A DNA stretch of 64,000 nucleotides, from assembly GCA_002371825.1 (NCBI GenBank), contig DFHF01000008.1, forward strand, positions 45,473-109,472, written 5' to 3'. Under the pieces are notes generated by a model. It ran no database searches. It was given only the letters and a program-made list of their open reading frames with translations, and was not told where the DNA came from. Shown here piece after piece: positions 24,084 through 33,128 of this stretch. Within the stretch, counting starts at the first letter, position 1. Every line of letters begins with the position of its first letter. The DNA comes from Ruminococcus flavefaciens (GTDB lineage: Bacteria > Bacillota > Clostridia > Oscillospirales > Ruminococcaceae). A program made the translations under genes and the position numbers.

Positions 24084-25088
24084 ATGAGCAAAGCTTACAG
24101 ACTGAGAAAAGACAGAGTAATGGCAGCTATGGCAGTGCTGCTGATACCGGTCCTTTTCTTCTGTATGTGTTCAAGACACAGCAAAAAATCAAAACAAGCC
24201 AATGCATCTGCTGAGGCAAAGCCGGTCGCTGCTGCGACAACGGTCATAACGCAGACGACACCTGTCATCACCACAACTGCAGCAGCAGTTCCGCAGATGG
24301 CACATATCTCTTCCCCTTCATGCCGGGCGGCAGCGGTTTACAGTATCAATGATGATTCTATGATATATAGTGACAATATGGACGAAAAAACAGCACCTGC
24401 CAGCCTGACAAAGCTTCTGACAGCTTCGGTGGCACTGAAATATCTGGATCCTGATACCGTTTTCACAGTGGGTTCAGAGCAGGCATTGGTGCAGCCCTAT
24501 TCAAGTCTTGCATTTCTTGATGTGGGCAGCAGTCTTACTGTGAGAGATCTTATAACCGGAATGCTGATGGCCTCCGGAAATGATGCAGCCTATGCTCTTG
24601 CAGCTTCCGCAGCAAGGGAAATGGAGCCCGGTGTTGAAATGACAGATCAGGCAGCAGTAAATAAATTCTGCGGACTGATGAACAGCTTTGCAGCAGAGAT
24701 CGGAATGAAAAACAGTCACTTCACCACACCTGACGGCTGGGATGACCCGGATCAGTATACAACGGTTTCCGACCTTATAACACTTGCAAGATATGCAGTA
24801 AAGCTGCCGGTGATAAGTCAGGCTGCCGGAACGCATCAGAAAACAGTTGAGGCTTTTTCCGGAGAGAATTACACATGGACAAATTCAAATCTGCTTCTTG
24901 ATCCGGATAGTGTGTACTACCGCAGAGAGGTCACAGGACTTAAGACCGGAACTACTCTTGAAGCAGGCAACAGCCTTATAACAGTGTTTGAAAAGAACGG
25001 GAAAAAATATATATCCGCAGTGGCAGGCTGTGATACCGACGAGGACAGATATGACCTGACAATAAAACTTATAGACGCAGTAAAGTGA
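24084..25088 (+). CDS. D-alanyl-D-alanine carboxypeptidase (peptidase S11)
   Basis: A 334-residue penicillin-binding protein of the DacA/DacF kind, which trims the last D-Ala from peptidoglycan stems. An N-terminal hydrophobic helix (~residues 13-29) anchors it to the outer membrane face, followed by a Ala/Thr-rich linker. The three active-site motifs are present: SLTK in APASLTKLLTA, SGND in LMASGNDAAYAL, and KTG in VTGLKTGTTLEAGN. The second C-terminal beta-domain of classical PBP5 is missing, so it is a short, single-domain form. AAAAGGAG precedes the ATG. Confidence 0.92.
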   Translation: MSKAYRLRKDRVMAAMAVLLIPVLFFCMCSRHSKKSKQANASAEAKPVAAATTVITQTTPVITTTAAAVPQMAHISSPSCRAAAVYSINDDSMIYSDNMDEKTAPASLTKLLTASVALKYLDPDTVFTVGSEQALVQPYSSLAFLDVGSSLTVRDLITGMLMASGNDAAYALAASAAREMEPGVEMTDQAAVNKFCGLMNSFAAEIGMKNSHFTTPDGWDDPDQYTTVSDLITLARYAVKLPVISQAAGTHQKTVEAFSGENYTWTNSNLLLDPDSVYYRREVTGLKTGTTLEAGNSLITVFEKNGKKYISAVAGCDTDEDRYDLTIKLIDAVK

Positions 25089-25101
25089 ATATATGTATGA
25101 T

Positions 25102-25136
25102 AACGGCGCTCTGAAAAGATCAGGGCGCCGTTTTTT
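25102..25136 (+). terminator. terminator after the carboxypeptidase gene
   Basis: AACGGCGC...GCGCCGTTTTTT stem and T-run. Confidence 0.8.
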
Positions 25137-25151
25137 GAGTGATGTTTAATG

Positions 25152-25188
25152 AAAAAGGGGAAAGCCTTTGCTGAGAAAGGTTTTCCCC
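25152..25188 (-). terminator. terminator of the SH3/C39 protein gene
   Basis: Minus-strand GGGGAAAACC...GGCTTTCCCC followed by TTTTTC; the stem resembles the hairpin inside the 4.9 kb MITE-like element. Confidence 0.65.
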
Positions 25189-25225
25189 GATCTTATTTCG
25201 TACTGTTATGTGCTTTTTACTGCGG

Positions 25226-28200
25226 TCAATAATAGAGGATACGGCTTCCGAGTTCTTTGAATACGCTTTCAAAAGTACCGAAGCTTACAGTTCTTGAACC
25301 GCCTGTATTAGGATCACGATAGGTCAGAGTTTTGCTTGCAATATTGAAACCGCAAACGACAACAGCGTGTTCACCAGCAGGCCAGCGGATGAGTTTACCT
25401 GTCTTGTAGTCATACCAGCTGTCGTTATAGTAAATATCCTTGCCTGGGGTTGTTGTATACCATGCCACAACAGGCTTTCCTGTCTTAAGGAGGGCGATTA
25501 TCTCATCGATAGAAGAGTCCTTCTTTGTTTTAACACCGGACTTGAACTTCGCGGCAGTTTTTGCAAGAGGCTCATTGAACACACCGTAGGAATATGAGCT
25601 GTGAGGATCTCCGACAAATTCTGTCTCCGGATTTGCTCCGTAGAGAGTGCCGCTGCTGTAGTATGGGAGCGGTCCCTTAGGAAGTGCCTGTACGATCTGC
25701 TCCATAGTTACGTTTACATCGTAATATTTGAGGAGCATATAAAGTGCAGCGCTCTCGCAGCCTGTAGGATAGGAAGGATGCTGATTGTACTCCATAACAT
25801 TCAGATGAACTGAGACATCACTTGAAGGATCTATCATCTTTATATAGCTTGTGGAAACATATCCCTTGGTTCCGATATATTCAGCATAAGCCCAGTCCTT
25901 GCTGGTCTTTATTACATTGAAAGTGGCTCCGGCAGGGATAGTGCCGATGATCTCTGAATTGATATTTGCAGCAGCCCTGAAATTGAGGCCGTCAGTTACG
26001 TTGTAGGTGGTGTATGTACCGGCAGTAATAGCGGTCCAGCCTTCTTCAAGCTCCACATACTTCTGAACATTTGCCATAGGAACATAGCCCTGAAGGTCCT
26101 TGTAGTCCACATATACCCAGTCCTTGCTGGTCTTTGTTACTCTGAACTTAGCACCGCCGGGGATAGCTCCGATTATCTTTGAATCAGCACTTGCGGACTC
26201 TCTGACGTTGATGTCTCCGCTGAGATTTTTCTTTATATAGATACCTGCATCAGCAGTTGACCAGCCTGTTTCAGGTGCGGTGTATTTCTGGATGTAAGTC
26301 TTTGAAACGCAGCCCTTTACACCATTATACTCAGCATAAGCCCAGTCGCTGTTGGTCTTTGTTACAGTGAATTTAGCATTTGCAGGGATAGAGCCGATTA
26401 TTTTGGAAGCAGTGCTTGCGGACTCTCTGATATTGAGGTCATCGTTCACACCCTTTGTGGTGTATGTACCGGCCTCAGCAGTAGACCAGTCCTTATACGG
26501 GTCAACAACAGGCTCAACATATTTCTGAACATTTGCCATGGGAACATAGCCCTGAAGGTCCTTATAGTCCACATATACCCAGTCTTTGCTGGTCTTTGTT
26601 ACTCTGAACTTAGCACCGCCGGGGATAGCTCCGATCACCTTTGAATTTGCATTTGCGGACTCTCTGACATTGATGTCGCCGTTGAGATTTTTCTTTACAT
26701 AGATGCCTGCATCAGCAGTAGACCATAATATCTCAGGCTCAGTGTATTTCTTTATGAATTCTGTTGATACATAGCCCTTGACGCTGTTATATTCAGCATA
26801 AGCCCAGTCCTTGCTGGTCTTAGTGACGGTGAATTTAGCGTTTGCAGGGATAGAGCCGATTATTTTGGAAGCAGTGCTTGCAGCCTCTCTGATATTGAGG
26901 TCATCATTGACTCCGTTTGTGATATATGTACCTGCCTCAGCAGTGGACCATACAATAGCCGGCTCAGTGTATTTCTGGATATAAGCCTTTGAAACACAGC
27001 CCTTTACACCATTATACTCAGCATAAGCCCAGCTGCTGCTGGTCTTTGTTACAGTGAACTTGGCATTTGCGGGGATAGTACCGAGGACTTTAGAACTTAC
27101 ATTGTCAGATTCCCTGATGTTCAGGTAATCGTTGACATTCTTAGTGGTATAAGTGCCGGCCTCAGCAGTAGACCAGTCCTTATACGGGTCAACAACTGGC
27201 TCCACATACTTCTGAACATTTGCCATAGGAACATAGCCCTGAAGGTCCTTATAGTCCACATAGACCCAGTCCTTGCTGGTCTTTGTTACTCTGAACTTAG
27301 CACCGCCGGGGATAGCGCCGAGTATCTTTGAATCAGCGCTTGCGGACTCTCTTACATTTATGTCACCGGTGAGATTTTTCTTTACATAGATACCTGCATC
27401 AGCAGTAGACCATACTATCTCAGGCTCAGTGTACTTCTGGATGTAATCCTTTGAAACATAGCCCTTAACATTGTTATACTCAGCATAAGCCCAGCCTGAG
27501 CTTGTCTTTGTTACAGTGAACTTTGCATTTGCGGGAATAGTTCCGAGTACCTTAGCGCTTACATTGTCAGATTCTCTGATGTTCAGGTAATTCTGGACGT
27601 TTTTGGTGGTGTATGTGCCTGCATCGGCAGTTGACCATCCGTTGCCGGGATCAACGACAGGCTCCACATACTTCTGAACATTTGCCATAGGAACATAGCC
27701 CTGAAGGTCCTTGTAGTCCACATATACCCAGTCCTTGCTGGTCTTTGTTACTCTGAACTTAGCACCGCCGGGGATAGCTCCGATCACCTTTGAATCAGTG
27801 CTGGCGGACTCTCTTACATTTATGTCACCGGTGAGATTTTTCTTTACATAGATACCGGCATCAGCAGTGGACCATATGATCTCTGGATCAGTTTTGGGCT
27901 CGGTGTACTTCTGTATATACGCAACGGAAACATAGCCCTTCATGCCGTTATATTCAGCGTAGGCCCAATCCTTGCTTGTTCTGGAGACAGTGAATTTTGC
28001 TCCTGCCGGAATTGAACCGACGGTGCCGTCAGAAATGCTTGCTGACTTTCTGATATTGAGCTCTGTATTCACATTCTTTGTTGTATATGTACCGGCCTGA
28101 TCTGTGGACCATCCGTCTGTAGGATCAACAGAAGGCGCATCAGGAGAAGCAAGGATATTCTGGCGAAGGAGCACCAGGTCAAATGCGTTCACCTGCATAT

Positions 28201-29014
28201 CGTGATCCATGTCCGAGGCGATGAACTGAGCGGTATTCAGCTTCTGATCGCCGATAAGGTATCTCTGGAGCATATCTGCGTCAGCAGAAGTGAACTTGCC
28301 GTCCTTGTTAAGGTCTCCCGTGTTTTCGGAAGGATAGTCAGCAGCATCGCCAAGCTTTGTGAAATCTGAAGATACCAGCTCTGCCACCTTGCCGGCAGCG
28401 TCCTCAGCGAAGAGCTTGTAAGTGTAGTTACCCTTGCCGACCTTGCTTATATCCACGTTCTTGTTAAGGAAGCCTGCTGTATCGAACTGGTCTGATTCCG
28501 GAGATGTGCTTGCAGTGAGCACTTCGGTTTTTCCGTCTCTTTTATATACTCCGCCCCATACACGCTTGAGGACCAGCTTTGAGCTTACGGAGCCCTTGAA
28601 ATCCCAGCCGGCATTCACAGGTATGAACCATTCCGGAGAAGCAGCGTCCTTGATAGTGATACCGGAGTCAGCATCTGTTATCTTTCTTATATATTTTACA
28701 GATACATAACCCTTTGAGCTGCCGTATTCGGCCTCAGCCCAGTCTCCGCTGATATCTGTTACGCTGAACAGAGCTCCCACCGGGATATTTCCGACGATCT
28801 CAGCTTCTGTAGTGGCCTCAGCCCTGAGTCTGAGCTCTGACTCAACATCTTTTGTGGTATAGAGCTGACCCTCACTGGATGCTGAGACATTCTGCTCTGT
28901 CAGAGACAGATTGTCTATACCGGCAGGTGTTGTTTCGGCAGCATAGGCAGCAGCTGCGTTGGCAGCACCTCCGAGAAGAGCTGCGGTGAATAACGATGCG
29001 ATTATCTTTTTCAA
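25226..29014 (-). CDS. secreted 11-SH3-repeat dockerin protein with C39-like peptidase
   Basis: A 1262-residue extracellular protein. Order: signal peptide (KKIIASLFTAALLGGA), one bacterial SH3 module, a linker, a dockerin (GDLNKDGKFTSADADMLQRY, DMQVNAFDLVLLRQNIL) placed internally near residue 235, ten more SH3_3 modules, and a C-terminal C39-like cysteine peptidase domain (PTGCESAALYMLLKYY with the catalytic Cys, GEHAVVVCGF with the His, YRDPNTGGSR with the Asp/Asn). The SH3 modules are of two kinds, one ending YAEYN-KGYVS and one ending YVDYKDLQGYVPM. These SH3 modules usually bind cell-wall peptides. I chose the TTG at 29014 because GGGGAG sits 8 bases upstream and it starts the signal peptide; GTG 29023 is too close to it. 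Confidence 0.88.
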   Translation of the reverse strand: MKKIIASLFTAALLGGAANAAAAYAAETTPAGIDNLSLTEQNVSASSEGQLYTTKDVESELRLRAEATTEAEIVGNIPVGALFSVTDISGDWAEAEYGSSKGYVSVKYIRKITDADSGITIKDAASPEWFIPVNAGWDFKGSVSSKLVLKRVWGGVYKRDGKTEVLTASTSPESDQFDTAGFLNKNVDISKVGKGNYTYKLFAEDAAGKVAELVSSDFTKLGDAADYPSENTGDLNKDGKFTSADADMLQRYLIGDQKLNTAQFIASDMDHDMQVNAFDLVLLRQNILASPDAPSVDPTDGWSTDQAGTYTTKNVNTELNIRKSASISDGTVGSIPAGAKFTVSRTSKDWAYAEYNGMKGYVSVAYIQKYTEPKTDPEIIWSTADAGIYVKKNLTGDINVRESASTDSKVIGAIPGGAKFRVTKTSKDWVYVDYKDLQGYVPMANVQKYVEPVVDPGNGWSTADAGTYTTKNVQNYLNIRESDNVSAKVLGTIPANAKFTVTKTSSGWAYAEYNNVKGYVSKDYIQKYTEPEIVWSTADAGIYVKKNLTGDINVRESASADSKILGAIPGGAKFRVTKTSKDWVYVDYKDLQGYVPMANVQKYVEPVVDPYKDWSTAEAGTYTTKNVNDYLNIRESDNVSSKVLGTIPANAKFTVTKTSSSWAYAEYNGVKGCVSKAYIQKYTEPAIVWSTAEAGTYITNGVNDDLNIREAASTASKIIGSIPANAKFTVTKTSKDWAYAEYNSVKGYVSTEFIKKYTEPEILWSTADAGIYVKKNLNGDINVRESANANSKVIGAIPGGAKFRVTKTSKDWVYVDYKDLQGYVPMANVQKYVEPVVDPYKDWSTAEAGTYTTKGVNDDLNIRESASTASKIIGSIPANAKFTVTKTNSDWAYAEYNGVKGCVSKTYIQKYTAPETGWSTADAGIYIKKNLSGDINVRESASADSKIIGAIPGGAKFRVTKTSKDWVYVDYKDLQGYVPMANVQKYVELEEGWTAITAGTYTTYNVTDGLNFRAAANINSEIIGTIPAGATFNVIKTSKDWAYAEYIGTKGYVSTSYIKMIDPSSDVSVHLNVMEYNQHPSYPTGCESAALYMLLKYYDVNVTMEQIVQALPKGPLPYYSSGTLYGANPETEFVGDPHSSYSYGVFNEPLAKTAAKFKSGVKTKKDSSIDEIIALLKTGKPVVAWYTTTPGKDIYYNDSWYDYKTGKLIRWPAGEHAVVVCGFNIASKTLTYRDPNTGGSRTVSFGTFESVFKELGSRILYY

Positions 29015-29121
29015 TTTATACACTCCCCATTTTGTTGTCTTTTTGTCATTTGCGGTGATAAAACCTCTATATTAACATTCACTTGAAAGAACGTAAATGT
29101 GACACTTTTTTTGAAAAAAAA

Positions 29122-29163
29122 TAAAAAAAGCGGATAATGCCTAATAATTATGCATATCCGCTT
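29122..29163 (-). terminator. terminator of the ABC-2 transporter operon
   Basis: AAGCGGATAT...TTATCCGCTT stem, followed on the minus strand by TTTTTTTATTTTTTTT. Confidence 0.75.
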
Positions 29164-29196
29164 GTATTTTTGGCACTTTCGACCATATATCGCCGA

Positions 29197-30396
29197 TCAG
29201 TAGGAAGCAGCCACAGTTGATACCCTGCCGTATCTGAGACGGTGTACCAGAACGCTGAGCACAGCAAATGTTACAGCGAAGCCAAGCTCTATTCCCATAT
29301 AGAGCAGCAGGTCACCACCGGCTGAAGAGCTGTCTGAGATGGAGAATACCCGTCCGAAGCCTACATCACTGCATATCAGTTCGTTTGCTTTCACATACCA
29401 GTAGGCGGGGAGGAATCTTGAAAAAGCGAGAACACTGTCGCTGAGCATAGACAGGGGCACGAATATTCCGCAGAGGAAGCTCATTCCGAGGCCAAGTATC
29501 TGTGTAAGAAGGCTTATTACTTTCTCGGAGGGATCAAAGCTTGCTATGAACACGGTGAGAGAAGTCGATACCATTGTGAAGATCAGGCTGTTAAGGACTG
29601 CCAGCCACTGTCGTCCGCTATACATACCGCCGAATATGAACAGACCTGCTGCTATGAGCACCAGCCACTGAACAAGGACGAGTACTGTGCTTCCTGCATA
29701 CAGCTGCAGAGTGAAGGAAGACGGTCTCAGGCATGAACAGTTTGTGCGGTAGCGTATATCCCTTCTTGTCATTGTCAGGATCACGGGACAGAGTGCATTG
29801 AGTATTGCAGATATAATGATATAAGGCATATACCTGAAATATCCGCCGAAGAATTTAGGCATATCTGAGCTGTTTTTTTCCTCGCTGAGCATTGATACCT
29901 CAGTTTCCTCCGAGAATGAGCTACCAACAGTCTTTACAGCTTCAGTGATATCCATTCCGCTGACAGTACAGGCTTTTACAGAGGCAGCATACTCATTGAG
30001 GAACTGCCCCATGTATACGACGGAATAGCTGTCGTGGACGTGATAGCTTCCGAAGAGACCGTCTGTATTGCCGGCAGCAAGCGAGCTGCTGTAGCCCTCG
30101 TTGATAATGAGAGCATAGTCGATGCTTTCACTGTATAGTGAATCGAGGATCTTATTCTTATCCTCATCGATGTCCACGATCTCGTTGTTCTTCTTGATAA
30201 GATTTATAAGCTCCTGGCTTTCAGGGGTGTCGTCCTTATCGAAAACGGCTATTTTAAGGGAGTTCAGCTCGAACTTGCTCTCGGCGGTCTTCTCCTTTGC
30301 CATAGGTATAGCGATTGCGACGAATACTATCATATACATGAGCGATGAGAGCCATTTGCTCTTCAGCACTTTTATAAAAACCTTAAAGACTTGCAT
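29197..30396 (-). CDS. ABC-2 type exporter permease, second subunit
   Basis: A 399-residue integral membrane protein: one N-terminal helix (LSSLMYMIVFVAIAI), a ~140-residue extracytoplasmic domain (FELNSLKIAVFDKDDTPE...), and five or six C-terminal helices including LGLGMSFLCGIFVPLSML. This is the ABC2_membrane_3 architecture of drug and lipopeptide exporters. AGGAGG precedes the ATG, which overlaps the upstream permease gene by 14 bases. It forms the exporter with the permease at 30383 and the ATPase at 31516. Confidence 0.88.
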   Translation of the reverse strand: MQVFKVFIKVLKSKWLSSLMYMIVFVAIAIPMAKEKTAESKFELNSLKIAVFDKDDTPESQELINLIKKNNEIVDIDEDKNKILDSLYSESIDYALIINEGYSSSLAAGNTDGLFGSYHVHDSYSVVYMGQFLNEYAASVKACTVSGMDITEAVKTVGSSFSEETEVSMLSEEKNSSDMPKFFGGYFRYMPYIIISAILNALCPVILTMTRRDIRYRTNCSCLRPSSFTLQLYAGSTVLVLVQWLVLIAAGLFIFGGMYSGRQWLAVLNSLIFTMVSTSLTVFIASFDPSEKVISLLTQILGLGMSFLCGIFVPLSMLSDSVLAFSRFLPAYWYVKANELICSDVGFGRVFSISDSSSAGGDLLLYMGIELGFAVTFAVLSVLVHRLRYGRVSTVAASY

Positions 30397-31513
30397 ATTT
30401 TTTCCTCCTTGTCAGCAGAATTCCGAGGATATCGAAGACCAGAGCGGTCACAGCCATTGTTATCATGCATACTCCATATTTGCTCAGATCATCGTAAACA
30501 TTGAGATAGTAGAAGCTGTTGGTGATAACAGCAGCAGGATTTATCCGGTTGAACCAGGGACAGATGCTTTCTATCCTTACCTTCATATTAGCGATCATCA
30601 GACCGCTCAGGAAGCAGAGTATCAGAGAAACAGCTGTTGATACTGCTATTTTCACTGAAGTTGACAGGAAGCCTACGGAGCCCACGAAAAATCCCAGGGA
30701 CACACCAAGGATACCTGCCAGCAGAGCGGTAAGGTAGACAAGTCCGAGGCGGCTGCCCATATCTATCTGAAGTCCGAATCTTACGAAGGTGACACTGAAA
30801 AGCATACATATCGAATGTACGATATAGCTTCCGGTCAGGCTTGCAGCAAGGCTTATTGATTTCGGAGTAGGGGAGCAGCATTTTCTTGCTCCCAGCTGTG
30901 AGAGGTCGGCCTGATTATTGATCGTGATATGAAGTCCGGTTATAGAGCCGAAAAGTGCTACCATTGCGAGGAGGTTATAGAAATAGTCTGTCATATAGTC
31001 GGTATTTCCGCTGGAGAGAGGTATCTCACGAAGCGAGGCGGTCTCCTCGGAAAAGGATGCGATAACGTCCTGTGCCTTTGATGGGTCACGCATTATACAG
31101 TCCTTGATTATCTGCTGGCGGGAGTTGTACTCCTTTACGAAGGAGCTTAGTATAGATGATCTCAGGTCTGATTCAGCCACAGTAAGTGAAAGCTTTCCGT
31201 CAGCGGTGATGATGCCGTTCACTTTTTTATCCCGCAGCATTTTTTCTGCCTCTTCCTTATCGGCATAGGTCACATCCAGCAGAGGCTCTTCCTGCTCCTG
31301 CAAAGAGTCCAGTACAGAGCGGAGAGTCTGATCCTGAGCCTCGTCTGTTACAGCAACAGGTATAGTATCGAATTTAGTGGTTTCATTATAGACATTGCTG
31401 AAGGCTATCTTGAAGAATGTACCCAGTGCAACCGGGAACAGGATCAGCCAGATAAGGATATCCTTTACACGCAGGGATGATAACAGCTCATATTTAAGGT
31501 TGTGAAGGAACAT
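30383..31513 (-). CDS. ABC-2 type exporter permease, first subunit
   Basis: A 376-residue paralogue of the next permease with the same layout: an N-terminal helix (ILIWLILFPVALGTFFKIAF), a large outer domain starting IPVAVTDEAQDQTL, then a cluster of about five helices (LLAMVALFGSITGLH, AALLAGILGVSLGFFVG, ALVFDILGILL). The ATG at 31513 is chosen because AGGAGG is seven bases upstream; the frame can open at a TTG two codons earlier. It starts two bases after the ATPase stop. Confidence 0.88.
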   Translation of the reverse strand: MFLHNLKYELLSSLRVKDILIWLILFPVALGTFFKIAFSNVYNETTKFDTIPVAVTDEAQDQTLRSVLDSLQEQEEPLLDVTYADKEEAEKMLRDKKVNGIITADGKLSLTVAESDLRSSILSSFVKEYNSRQQIIKDCIMRDPSKAQDVIASFSEETASLREIPLSSGNTDYMTDYFYNLLAMVALFGSITGLHITINNQADLSQLGARKCCSPTPKSISLAASLTGSYIVHSICMLFSVTFVRFGLQIDMGSRLGLVYLTALLAGILGVSLGFFVGSVGFLSTSVKIAVSTAVSLILCFLSGLMIANMKVRIESICPWFNRINPAAVITNSFYYLNVYDDLSKYGVCMITMAVTALVFDILGILLTRRKKYASL

Positions 31514-31515
31514 TG

Positions 31516-32466
31516 TCAATCCTCCTTATCTCTCAGGTCCTTGCCTGTTATTTCAAGGAAAACGTCGTTGAGTGTGGGGAGCTCGGAGTATACTCTTCCG
31601 AAGCTGAGGTCATTTTTGCGGAGAACATCCATTATTCGGATTAGGTTATGCTTGCCTCCGGAGCAGAATACCGAGAGCTTTCCGTCCTCGTATTTTGTGT
31701 CGTAAACATGGGGAAGACCTGCGAATTCGTTCAGTACATCATCGCTCAGGCCGATTATCTCGATAGTCACTGTTTCAGTGTTGCGTATCATGCGCTTCAG
31801 CTCATCCTTGGAGCCCTCAGCGATCTTGCGGCCCTTGTCCATAATAGCGATCCTGGTGCAGATCTGCTCCACCTCTTCCATGTAGTGTGAGGTATAGATT
31901 ATCGTAGCACCGTTTCTGTTCAGCTCCTCTATGCCTTCGAGTATCTTGTTCCTGCTCTGAGGGTCAACTGCCACTGTAGGTTCATCGAGGATTATCAGCT
32001 TTGGCTTGTGAGCTATCCCGCAGGCGATATTAAGTCTGCGGAGAAGTCCGCCGGAGAGCTTTTTAGGATAGAATTTAACGAAATCCTCAAGGCCCACAAA
32101 GCGGATAGCCTCTTCAACGTACTGCTTTCTCTTAGCCTTGTCTGAGATGTAGAGGCCGCAGAAGTAATCGATGTTCTCATAGACTGAGAGCTCATCGAAT
32201 ACGGCAACATTCTGCATGATGATGCCTATATCCTTTTTGATATCATAGCTGACCGGAGTCATCTCCCGGCCGAATATCTTTATATTTCCTTTGTCAAAGG
32301 CAAGAAGTGAGAGAAGGCAGTTGATAGTGGTGGTTTTGCCGGAGCCGTTAGGACCGAGAAGTCCGAATATCTCGCCCTCTTTTATTTCAAGGTCAAGGTG
32401 GTCGAGGGCTATGAGCTGACCGTAGCGTTTAACGAGATTTTCTATTTTAACAACAGTATTATCCAT
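31516..32466 (-). CDS. ABC-2 exporter ATP-binding protein
   Basis: A 316-residue ATPase. Walker A is LLGPNGSGKTTTINCL, the signature is LSGGLLRRLNIACG, Walker B is LIILDEPTVAVDP, and the switch histidine lies in IIYTSHYMEE. A C-terminal ~90-residue extension (VTIEIIGLSDDVLNEFAGLP) is usual for drug/lantibiotic/linearmycin exporters. GGGAGG precedes the ATG. Together with two paired permeases and a divergent histidine kinase/response regulator pair, the order matches the LnrLMN-LnrJK linearmycin-resistance type in Bacillus. Confidence 0.93.
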   Translation of the reverse strand: MDNTVVKIENLVKRYGQLIALDHLDLEIKEGEIFGLLGPNGSGKTTTINCLLSLLAFDKGNIKIFGREMTPVSYDIKKDIGIIMQNVAVFDELSVYENIDYFCGLYISDKAKRKQYVEEAIRFVGLEDFVKFYPKKLSGGLLRRLNIACGIAHKPKLIILDEPTVAVDPQSRNKILEGIEELNRNGATIIYTSHYMEEVEQICTRIAIMDKGRKIAEGSKDELKRMIRNTETVTIEIIGLSDDVLNEFAGLPHVYDTKYEDGKLSVFCSGGKHNLIRIMDVLRKNDLSFGRVYSELPTLNDVFLEITGKDLRDKED

Positions 32467-32592
32467 ATGATTACCTCCCGGAGATTATTTTTCTTTGGTA
32501 TGATATCATTATAGCTCATTTTGCAGAAGAGCGGTAGTGTCATCTGTCAGAAAATCCATATGACAAATGTCATTTTTTTCACACACCGGAGT

Positions 32593-32942
32593 GCGGCTCC
32601 TTCCTGCACGGCAACAGCATTTACTTTATGTGTGCGGAGATAACTCCGCAGGTATATAAATTGTGCGCTGTAACAAGGGAACGCCTTCACTTGCAAGGCG
32701 TTCCCTCTCCCCAAACAGTCCACCGGACTGTTTGGGGATTCACCCTTTGCGAAGCGCCTTCGTATTATTTCGCCGTCTTTAAAGCTGAAAACGGCGACCA
32801 GAGGCGCTGCCTCTGGACTCTGGCAAGGAATAACATCCCTTGCATCCCTTTTCACGCTGCTGCTCTGTACGAGGCTGTTACTCTGCTTTCGCTCATCTTA
32901 ATAGAAAGTAAATGCCGTTTCCATGCGCCTTCCTGAGACCGC
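32593..32942 (+). repeat. MITE-like element with internal hairpins
   Basis: About 350 bases with imperfect terminal inverted repeats, GCGGCTCC...AGCATTTACTTT on the left and AAAGTAAATGCCG...GAGACCGC on the right. Inside are strong hairpins: GGGAACGCCTT/AAGGCGTTCCC (32677-32705), CCCCAAACAGTCC/GGACTGTTTGGGG (32709-32737) and CCAGAGGC/GCCTCTGG (~32800). No gene of its own. It fills most of the divergent intergenic region between the exporter and the two-component system. Confidence 0.65.
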
Positions 32943-32944
32943 CC

Positions 32945-32973
32945 TTGCTTTTTTGACAGTGCTGTGATATAAT
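32945..32973 (+). promoter_or_regulatory. promoter of the two-component system
   Basis: TTGCTT (32945-32950) and TATAAT (32968-32973) with 17-base spacing, starting two bases after the end of the MITE-like element. A TTGACA at 32953 is too close to the -10 box to pair with it. Confidence 0.6.
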
Positions 32974-32988
32974 TTATCTGATTCAGGA

Positions 32989-33108
32989 ATGTATGGATAT
33001 GGCTGCGGCGGATTATCCCGAATGGGGATCTTGTACTTTGGGTATCTCTATTTTGCTGCCGTATCAATGCCTGCATATGCTATGGCGGCAATAAGTTCCA
33101 TCAATTGA
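32989..33108 (+). CDS. possible 39-residue membrane peptide
   Basis: An ATG frame starting MYGYGCGGLSRMGILYFGY, with a Gly-rich head and one hydrophobic helix (about residues 12-35), and a stop 20 bases before the histidine kinase ATG. It is transcribed from the same promoter, whose start would be only ~9 bases upstream. The AGGA is directly against the ATG, so translation initiation is doubtful. It may be a leader peptide or not translated at all. Confidence 0.3.
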   Translation: MYGYGCGGLSRMGILYFGYLYFAAVSMPAYAMAAISSIN

Positions 33109-33128
33109 AAGAAAGGTGCTGAGAGAAT

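Noticed and set aside
25226..28100. Near-identical repeats considered as a CRISPR array or satellite
   Set aside because: Repeats are ~230 bases, in frame, and encode SH3 modules; no short repeat/spacer pattern.
32945..32973. TTGACA at 32953 as the -35 box of the kinase promoter
   Set aside because: It is only nine bases from TATAAT; TTGCTT at 32945 has the correct 17-base spacing.
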